DNA of 31,984 bases, from assembly GCA_021780095.1 (NCBI GenBank), contig JAJXZK010000088.1:1-31984 (forward strand), in the 5' to 3' direction. The translations under genes were made by a program, and so were the position numbers. Position 1 is the first letter of the stretch. The number at the start of each line of letters is the position of its first letter. This document shows positions 26,649-31,984 of this stretch, one piece after another. The notes beneath the pieces are model-generated. The model was not told where the DNA came from, did no database searches, and was given only the letters and a program-made list of their open reading frames with translations. The stretch comes from Acidobacteriota bacterium. GTDB taxonomy: Bacteria > Acidobacteriota > Terriglobia > Terriglobales > Acidobacteriaceae.

Positions 26649-27565
26649 GGTCGCAGTGCAGCCTCTTCGCGGATCGGCTCGAGTCTGGCGAGGAGCAACG
26701 GGGAACTGCCGCTCTTCCGTTGCCGGACCGGCAGAGGGCCGAATCGCCACTTTCTCCAGTTTCCGAAGCGCGGAAGACGAATGAACTTAAGCCGCATCCC
26801 GCGATGTTGCAGTGCGAACTGCTCCCGACCGCGGTTCTGCTGGAGCCGCTGCACAAAGCCGGGATGCGGCTTTTTGAACTCCCCTTGCTGATTTGCCACG
26901 ACGGCACGATCATCGATGGGTACAAACGGTGGGTGATCGCAAGGGGTCTCGGGCTCCCGAAATTGATGTGCGTGGTGCTCGACAAGTCGAACGAGGATGC
27001 CCTCCGCCTGATCCTTGAGGACGCACGTTCCAGGAAGTACCTGAACCCGTTCTGCCGTATCGCATTGGCTCTCATCCTGGTAGAGCCCCGTGTCGAACAG
27101 GCTAGAGAAAATCGGGTACTGGGCGGCATGAAGAAGCAGTTGGCAAAATTGCCAAAGGATCGCAAGATCGATGTACGCAAAGAGGCGGCAGAGTTGGCAG
27201 GTTGCGGGGAACGCAACGTCGGCAAAGCACAATTCGTCTTGGAGCGCGGAATCGAGCGGTTGAAGAGGATGGCACGTGAAGGAAGCATTTCAATTGACGC
27301 TGCGGCGAAGCTCGCCGGGAAGGACCAGGAGCAACAAAGACTCGAACTCGCGATCCGGCAGTCCGGGCGAGATCAAGAGAGGCGGATTCAGACTCTCAGC
27401 ATCAATAGCCGTGATACGGCCATGCTGCTGATCAAGAGGCTGATACCTCCGCTGGAGAAGGCCATGAAGGTTGAGCAGTTGGCAAAATTCCGGCCTTTGT
27501 TCGAACCGCTGATTGAAGCCTTGAGGAGAGAACTCGATGTCGCCGGTCGGGGAGAGACGCTCTAA
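26645..27565 (+). CDS. ParB/sulfiredoxin-fold DNA-binding or nuclease-like protein
   Basis: This 306-aa protein is read from a GTG at 26645 that overlaps the preceding stop, with GGGAGG 5 bases upstream. Residues about 47-115 have the ParB N-terminal fold: NELKPHPAMLQC, then FELPLLICHDGTIIDGYKRWVIARGLGLPKLMCVVLD, where DGYKRW corresponds to the ParB nucleotide-binding box. Residues 130-200 are helical with a helix-turn-helix-like segment (IDVRKEAAELAGCGERNVGKAQFVLE). A long Lys/Glu/Arg helix ends the protein. ParB-fold proteins may bind DNA, hydrolyse CTP or act as nucleases. There is no ParA gene beside it, so plasmid-type partition is not indicated. The next gene starts 29 bases inside its end, suggesting translational coupling. 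Confidence 0.8.
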   Translation: MRSQCSLFADRLESGEEQRGTAALPLPDRQRAESPLSPVSEARKTNELKPHPAMLQCELLPTAVLLEPLHKAGMRLFELPLLICHDGTIIDGYKRWVIARGLGLPKLMCVVLDKSNEDALRLILEDARSRKYLNPFCRIALALILVEPRVEQARENRVLGGMKKQLAKLPKDRKIDVRKEAAELAGCGERNVGKAQFVLERGIERLKRMAREGSISIDAAAKLAGKDQEQQRLELAIRQSGRDQERRIQTLSINSRDTAMLLIKRLIPPLEKAMKVEQLAKFRPLFEPLIEALRRELDVAGRGETL

Positions 27566-28679
27566 CCTGCGCCGGTTGCTTGAGGAGAACCGCCCATGTT
27601 GGGACCATAATGGGGTGCGGCCGTATGCGCGCTCTAGCATTGCGCAGGCGCTGTTGTGCCGCACCGAAACACTCGGTGCCGAAGTGTACTCCTCGATTCT
27701 GGGTGAGAGGCGCATCGTCCCACACTCCTGCAAATCCCGGGCTTGCACTTCGTGCGGCTATTGGCAAACCATACGTTGGCAACGCGAGGTGGCCAGCCAG
27801 TTGCCAGACATCCTATATTCAGGCGTAATTCTGACGATGCCGCGACCCTTCTGGGGTCTGCTGCGAAAGAACCGCCACCTGCTCCAGGCGATTCCCGAGA
27901 TTGCTGCCGGTGTACTTACCGACTGGGTCCGCGAGAGGTTTGAGGCGGTCGTCCCCCTGGTGGCTGTGATGCACACGTTCAATGCAAAGTTCGATTTCAA
28001 TGTCCACGTGCATCTAGTTGTGGGCCAGACGGGCCTGCGCTGCGGTGGCGATGGCATTGTGCGCCACATTTACTTTCCCATAGGAGTAATCGGCGACCGC
28101 TGGAGTCGCGGTCTGCTCGATTTTTTCGAACTGGTTGTCAGAAAGGGAAGTCTGCAATCAACACGGAACGAACGCACACTTTTGGCACTGATCGCCAGAT
28201 ATCGTACCCGCTACCGGAAGGTGATCACAAGCCCGAATCGCCGCAAACAGCAGATTCTCGGCTACGTTGCGCGCTACGTTCGCCGCCCGCCGATGGCCGA
28301 CTACCGTATCCAGGGTTGGGATAAGGAGAATGTTCGCTATGTCTGGCTGGACAAGAAAAGCTACGGAATGGTCCGCGAGGAAATCCTCCCAGTCCCACAG
28401 TTCATCGCGCGATTCATCGACCAGGTCCCGGACAAGGGAATGCATAGCGTGCGCTACTTTGGGCTCCTTGCCACTCACGCAAGGGAGTGCAGAAACGAGG
28501 CATTTCTCCGCCTCCTACCGACTGCGAGGCCAAAGCCGGTCAGTCGGCTACGATGGGCCTCCTCTACTCGGGAGACGTTCGGCAGAGATCCCTTGATCGA
28601 CTCTGCCGGCAACCGGATGGTTTGGACTGACCGCCTTCCGCCATTGAACACAAGGTCTCTGGAAATTGACAAACCTTAG
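27537..28679 (+). CDS. IS91-like Y2 transposase/HUH replicase
   Basis: This 380-aa protein starts inside the ParB-like gene with GAGGAGAG 7 bases upstream. The N-terminal zinc region includes LLCRTETLGAEVY and VPHSCKSRACTSCGYWQT (Cys41, Cys65, Cys70, Cys73). The HUH motif is FNVHVHLVV with His157 and His159. Candidate catalytic tyrosines are Tyr243 and Tyr247 in LGYVARYVRR. The C-terminal segment VPDKGMHSVRYFGLLA matches the IS91 pattern. IS91 transposases nick single strands and move by rolling-circle replication. I see no second Cys pair (C..CG) that typical IS91 proteins have after the first Cys. As part of a coupled operon within an integrase element it may serve as a replication initiator of the excised element. 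Confidence 0.88.
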   Translation: MSPVGERRSNLRRLLEENRPCWDHNGVRPYARSSIAQALLCRTETLGAEVYSSILGERRIVPHSCKSRACTSCGYWQTIRWQREVASQLPDILYSGVILTMPRPFWGLLRKNRHLLQAIPEIAAGVLTDWVRERFEAVVPLVAVMHTFNAKFDFNVHVHLVVGQTGLRCGGDGIVRHIYFPIGVIGDRWSRGLLDFFELVVRKGSLQSTRNERTLLALIARYRTRYRKVITSPNRRKQQILGYVARYVRRPPMADYRIQGWDKENVRYVWLDKKSYGMVREEILPVPQFIARFIDQVPDKGMHSVRYFGLLATHARECRNEAFLRLLPTARPKPVSRLRWASSTRETFGRDPLIDSAGNRMVWTDRLPPLNTRSLEIDKP

Positions 28680-28866
28680 CGAGGAGACCCGAAACCAGGG
28701 CGGCGGCTTATTTGTGTTCCACAGGCGAACTCCACCCTGCCTCACATGCGCACAGTCACCAGTCGCGCGTCCACACCTCTTGCCAGTGCCCCGCTTTCTT
28801 GAGGTTGCGGCCAGACTCGGAAAATGCCAACGCCATCGTTTCCGGATTCTTGATTTTCCTATAGTT

Positions 28867-29061
28867 CTAGTTAACCTTCTTCTTCGCCTGCTTCTGGAGA
28901 ACATGGTTGAAGACCTGCAGCGGCACGTTGTCCTCCGGAGCCACGTTGAAGTGAACTCCCTCCGGATCCTGGCTCAGAGCCGCGTGCATCGTTCTCTCGA
29001 ATCGCGCCTCGTGCCGCCGGTCCAGCGCCGCCTTCGTCTTTTCCGATTTCTTCATAGCCAC
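28867..29061 (-). CDS. Small basic protein of unknown function
   Basis: This 64-aa protein on the opposite strand is read from a GTG at 29061, with AAGAGGAA 5 bases upstream; an ATG two codons on is also possible. It reads MAMKKSEKTKAALDRRHEARFERTMHAALSQDPEGVHFNVAPEDNVPLQVFNHVLQKQ and ends AKKKVN. It is highly charged, with helical ends and a short middle segment, and has no membrane part. I recognise no family. It lies between two plus-strand genes, so it is a separate unit. The surrounding 28680-28866 and 29062-29297 show no other strong gene. Confidence 0.5.
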   Translation of the reverse strand: MAMKKSEKTKAALDRRHEARFERTMHAALSQDPEGVHFNVAPEDNVPLQVFNHVLQKQAKKKVN

Positions 29062-29297
29062 AGTTGTTCCTCTTTTCCGGAATCAACAAGGTTACTACAG
29101 AAGCCGCGCCGCAAACCCAAATCTCCGATCATGAGGATGGCGTCTGAATTGACTCTGACGGTTGCAGCCGTCTACAGTGGCGGTCGTGATTCGACCACGA
29201 TGGACTCGATCCACCGGTCCAATCGAATAGGAATAGTCACGACCTGGGGCAGTTTGAGCCCAAAAGATAGAAGGAGCGAAGATATTCTTAGAGATAT

Positions 29298-30116
29298 ATG
29301 AAGTGGCCCACAGAATTGCTGCTGATTCGTCATGCGGAATCGGCCTACAACAATTTGAAGCGTCAGAAGGAAGCCGATCCGGACTATCGGCGATTTCAAG
29401 ATTTGTTCGACAACAATCGTTCGAATCCTGAAATCCATTCTTTGGCCCAAATGCTTCATGGGCGATACGCCCTTGGATGCAGCGACCGTGAAACTCCAAT
29501 CACTCCAAAAGGCGAAATGCAGTCCAGGCTCACTGGACAGGCAATGCTGGATGGAGGCGTGAGCTGTCCGGATGTAATCTTCGTCTCGCCTTACCTTCGG
29601 ACGGAACAAACCCTGCGCATTCTGCAGGAAAGCTGGCCCGATCTCCGAAACGCGCCGGTCTATCGGGAGGAGCGAATTCGCGAACAGGATCATGGGCTCT
29701 CGCTTCTCTACAACGACTGGCGAATCTACCAACTCATGCATCCGGACCAAGGTGAACTGCGCCAGCTTCTAGGTGGGTACGACTACCGATACGTGAACGG
29801 GGAAAATGTCCCAGATGTGCGTCAGAGAAACATCTCCTGGATCGCGACGTTGACGCGCGAATTCTCTGGAAAGCGAGTCATGGCAATCACGCATCACCTG
29901 ACGATCCTGGCGACCCGGGCGAATTTCGAGAGACTGAGTCCGGAACAGTTCCTTCATCTGGACCATCATGAAAAGCCAGTAAACTGCGGAGTCACTCGCT
30001 ACATTGGGAATCCTAACCGGGGAAGTGACGGCAGGCTGGAATTGCATGAGTACAACCGCCAGTATTACCAGGCGCTCCCAGAGGGCGAATTGCAGGCGAG
30101 CGGCAATCGGGCATAG
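29298..30116 (+). CDS. Histidine phosphatase superfamily protein
   Basis: This 272-aa protein begins MKWPTELLLIRHAESAYNN, with the catalytic RHA motif (Arg11, His12). Other family residues are LTGQAM...SPYLRTEQTLRIL (Arg and Thr of the second phosphate pocket), REQDHG and the second catalytic His in AITHHLT (His199). It probably removes phosphate from a small molecule or protein through a phosphohistidine intermediate; the substrate is not evident. It has no signal peptide. It stands about 100 bases before the type III methylase gene, so it may be cargo of the same defence-type segment. There is no strong ribosome binding site (AGAGATAT precedes the ATG). Confidence 0.87.
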   Translation: MKWPTELLLIRHAESAYNNLKRQKEADPDYRRFQDLFDNNRSNPEIHSLAQMLHGRYALGCSDRETPITPKGEMQSRLTGQAMLDGGVSCPDVIFVSPYLRTEQTLRILQESWPDLRNAPVYREERIREQDHGLSLLYNDWRIYQLMHPDQGELRQLLGGYDYRYVNGENVPDVRQRNISWIATLTREFSGKRVMAITHHLTILATRANFERLSPEQFLHLDHHEKPVNCGVTRYIGNPNRGSDGRLELHEYNRQYYQALPEGELQASGNRA

Positions 30117-30198
30117 ATTGTAATCAATTCTTGAGCCTTCAATGTGTGCGTAAGGGCTGCTGTGAACGGGGCGGACCACAATCCTTAAACCAATGCCA

Positions 30199-30204
30199 TA
30201 CAAT
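30199..30204 (+). promoter_or_regulatory. Possible -10 element of the mod gene
   Basis: TACAAT (5 of 6 to TATAAT) ends 10 bases before the mod ATG at 30215, and there is no Shine-Dalgarno sequence. If real, the message would be nearly leaderless. No good -35 was found at the right distance. Confidence 0.3.
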
Positions 30205-30214
30205 TTGGCTTTAC

Positions 30215-31777
30215 ATGCCCAAGCTCGATTGGTTGACCCGCCCGGAAGATGAACACATCGCTGCCAGTGTCCCTTACCGGCTGCTGGAGGCCGTGCCGGA
30301 ACTCTCCTATGGGGATGAGCAGACGGAAAACATGCTCATCCAAGGCGACAATCTGGAAGCTCTGAAGGCTTTGCTGCCATTCTACGCGGGCCGGGTAAAG
30401 TGCATCTTCATTGATCCGCCCTACAACACGCGCAGCGCCTTCGCGCAATACGATGACAACTTGGAGCATACGCAATGGCTGAGCATGATGTATCCCCGGC
30501 TGGAGTTGCTGCGCGATTTCCTTACGGAAGATGGAAGCATCTGGGTCACGATTGATGACAACGAAGCCCACTACCTCAAGGTCATCATGGATGAGGTTTT
30601 CGGGCGTGCCAGTTTCATAGCGGATGTCTCTTGGAAGAGACGAGACGGCGCGCCAAACGATAGAAAAATCGGTTCTACGCATGACCACGTGTTGGTCTTC
30701 GCAAAAGCGAGAAATGGCTCGGCGAAGAAGACAGACGCGGAAGAAGCATTCAACCTGATGCAACGAACCGAAAAGGCCGACTCGCAATACAAGCTGTACG
30801 AAGAGCCTTTTGGCTTTGACGAGAGAGGCCCATTCCGAAAGATTGACTCGACTGGGAACGCAAAGGGCGGGCGTTTTGTAGAGAGCTTGGTTTACCCGGT
30901 GAGTAACCCATTCACAGGCCAGGAGGTCTTTCCTAGAAAAGGCCGTTGTTGGGTTTACAAGAGAGAAGACATGCTGGCGATGGTGGCCGAACGCCGCTTC
31001 TTCTGGGGCAAAGACGGCAAGGCGGGTACTCCAATGCGCAAGCTATTCAAGTCAGAAGCAAAGTCGGGAATGACCGCGCCCTCGATCTGGGATGATGTAG
31101 GCCTAAATCAGCACGCCGCACGAGAACTGGAGATTCTTTTCGGAGAGAAAGCCTCATTTGAGACACCAAAGCCGGAGGGCCTCCTTAAGCGGATCATCGA
31201 GATTGCATCCAATCCCCGCGAGATTGTCCTCGACAGCTTTCTCGGTTCCGGCACAACCGCTGCGGTGGCGCACAAAATGGGCCGCCGGTACATCGGTATT
31301 GAAATGGGCGAACACGCGGAGACGCATTGCGTTCCACGTCTCAAGAAAGTTGTGGACGGGGAGCAGGGCGGAATCTCGGAGGCCGTGGGCTGGAAGGGCG
31401 GCGGCGGATTCCGCTTCTACCGGCTGGGCAGTCAAGTCTTCGACGAGCAGGGCCACATTCACCCGTCCATCCGCTTTGACCATTTGGCCGCGCACGTTTG
31501 GTTTGCGGAGACGCGCACGCCCATTCACCAAAAACGCAAGCGTTCTCCCTTGCTGGGCAAGCATGGCGAGACGGCCTATTACCTGCTCTACAACGGCATT
31601 CTGGGCGACAAGCGGCCCGATGGGGGCAACGTGCTCACCCGCAAAGTTCTGGCAGAACTACCAGCGCACAACGGGCCAAAGGTGATTTATGGAGAAAGCT
31701 CACGCCTGAGTGCGGCCACGCTGAAACAGCTTGGCATCATTTTCAAGCAGACGCCCTATGACGTGAAGGCGCGATAG
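30215..31777 (+). CDS. mod: Type III restriction-modification DNA methyltransferase (Mod)
   Basis: This 520-aa protein is read from ATG 30215 (MPKLDWLTRPEDEHIAASVPYRLLE). QTENMLIQGDNLEALKALLPFY precedes the catalytic motif IV DPPYN at residues 67-71. The SAM-binding motif I follows much later (VLDSFLGSGTTAAVAHKMGRRYIGIEM, near residue 340). Motif IV before motif I is the beta-class order used by type III and related N6-adenine methyltransferases. The region between (about 110-320) is the variable target-recognition part. It methylates adenine in a short asymmetric site and protects the cell DNA. The res gene starts 15 bases after its stop, so they form an operon. It is shorter than many Mod proteins (often above 600). 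Confidence 0.92.
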   Translation: MPKLDWLTRPEDEHIAASVPYRLLEAVPELSYGDEQTENMLIQGDNLEALKALLPFYAGRVKCIFIDPPYNTRSAFAQYDDNLEHTQWLSMMYPRLELLRDFLTEDGSIWVTIDDNEAHYLKVIMDEVFGRASFIADVSWKRRDGAPNDRKIGSTHDHVLVFAKARNGSAKKTDAEEAFNLMQRTEKADSQYKLYEEPFGFDERGPFRKIDSTGNAKGGRFVESLVYPVSNPFTGQEVFPRKGRCWVYKREDMLAMVAERRFFWGKDGKAGTPMRKLFKSEAKSGMTAPSIWDDVGLNQHAARELEILFGEKASFETPKPEGLLKRIIEIASNPREIVLDSFLGSGTTAAVAHKMGRRYIGIEMGEHAETHCVPRLKKVVDGEQGGISEAVGWKGGGGFRFYRLGSQVFDEQGHIHPSIRFDHLAAHVWFAETRTPIHQKRKRSPLLGKHGETAYYLLYNGILGDKRPDGGNVLTRKVLAELPAHNGPKVIYGESSRLSAATLKQLGIIFKQTPYDVKAR

Positions 31778-31791
31778 AGGAAGGGAACGGG

Positions 31792-31984
31792 ATGGACTTC
31801 CAACTAAAAGATTTTCAGATTGCCGCACTGGACAAGCTCCGCGAATATCTGGGAGAGGTGCGCCTGAACAATGATCCCTGGCAGGCATTCGTGGATGTGG
31901 CTCGGACGCCTACAGGCCACACTCCCGTTTATCGCCCGGTTGCGGGATTGGAAACGGTTCCTTACGTCTGTCTGCGGCTTCCAA
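31792..31984 (+). CDS. res: Type III restriction enzyme Res subunit, N-terminal part
   Basis: The ATG at 31792 has GAGGAAGGGAA shortly upstream. The first 64 residues (MDFQLKDFQIAALDKLREYL, then AFVDVARTPTGHTPVYRPV and TVPYVCLRLP) match the opening of Res/DEAD-like subunits: a Q-motif-like beginning, followed by the approach to the helicase fold. The window ends before the Walker motifs, so completeness is unknown. Res is the ATP-dependent translocase and nuclease that acts with Mod on unmethylated DNA. Confidence 0.8.
   Translation, partial: MDFQLKDFQIAALDKLREYLGEVRLNNDPWQAFVDVARTPTGHTPVYRPVAGLETVPYVCLRLP

Larger units (their letters stand above)
24219..31984. mobile_element. Integrated genomic element (extends beyond window)
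   Basis: Between mnmE and the window end the gene content changes from housekeeping to mobile. It comprises a P4-type integrase, an AlpA-like regulator, a ParB-fold protein, an IS91-like HUH protein, small unknown genes, a histidine phosphatase and a type III restriction-modification system. The integrase lies at the boundary and points inward, as in islands integrated at a fixed att site. The right end is not in view. An alternative is that several independent insertions have accumulated after mnmE. Confidence 0.7.

Noticed and set aside
26645..27565. Plasmid partition ParB
   Set aside because: No ParA gene is adjacent, and the gene is coupled to an HUH transposase-like gene instead.

Overview
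The window looks like an origin-proximal chromosome segment of an acidobacterium (Acidobacteriota, probably the Terriglobia/Acidobacteriaceae group). This is inferred from the housekeeping set dnaN, dnaA, rpmH, rnpA, yidD, yidC, jag and mnmE, from the YidC N-terminus that reads AEYKNPNQQGG, from the fairly GC-rich coding sequence, and from lineage-type hypothetical proteins. No taxonomic marker was searched, so the assignment is moderate.

Layout. Positions 1-5276 (+) carry an efflux operon: the end of a TolC-like protein, a lipoprotein membrane-fusion protein, an RND permease and a small DUF2892 membrane protein. The genes overlap by 4 bases at each junction, and a separate OsmC-type thiol peroxidase gene follows. 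Positions 5544-14433 (-) hold dnaN, a secreted protein of unknown function, cyclopropane-fatty-acid synthase, a Tat-exported ferritin-like protein, dnaA and a permease resembling plant polyamine transporters. dnaA and dnaN lie about 4.6 kb apart with envelope and stress genes between them. Around 14.5-15.1 kb transcription switches to the + strand, and a decayed gene lies at the switch. Positions 15088-18880 (+) hold a secreted nucleoside hydrolase, an AsmA-like protein, a DUF3309 mini-protein with a strong terminator, and a membrane protein of unknown function. Positions 18925-24218 (+) are the conserved rpmH-rnpA-yidD-yidC-jag-mnmE cluster, which begins with a clear sigma70-type promoter.

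Immediately after the mnmE stop codon the conserved order ends and an integrated element begins, running past the window end. It starts with five copies of a TATGTCTCC motif and a P4-type tyrosine integrase. Next comes a tightly overlapping set of four genes: an AlpA-like excisionase/regulator, an unknown 107-aa protein, a ParB/sulfiredoxin-fold protein and an IS91-like HUH (Y2) transposase/replicase. A small minus-strand gene, a histidine phosphatase and a type III restriction-modification system (mod, then the start of res) follow. The 3' end of mnmE/thdF is also the attachment site of the SGI1 family of islands, so this element may use the same target.

The most interesting points are the AlpA-107aa-ParB-HUH module, the mnmE-end integration site with its iteron-like array, and possible origin elements upstream of both dnaN and dnaA.
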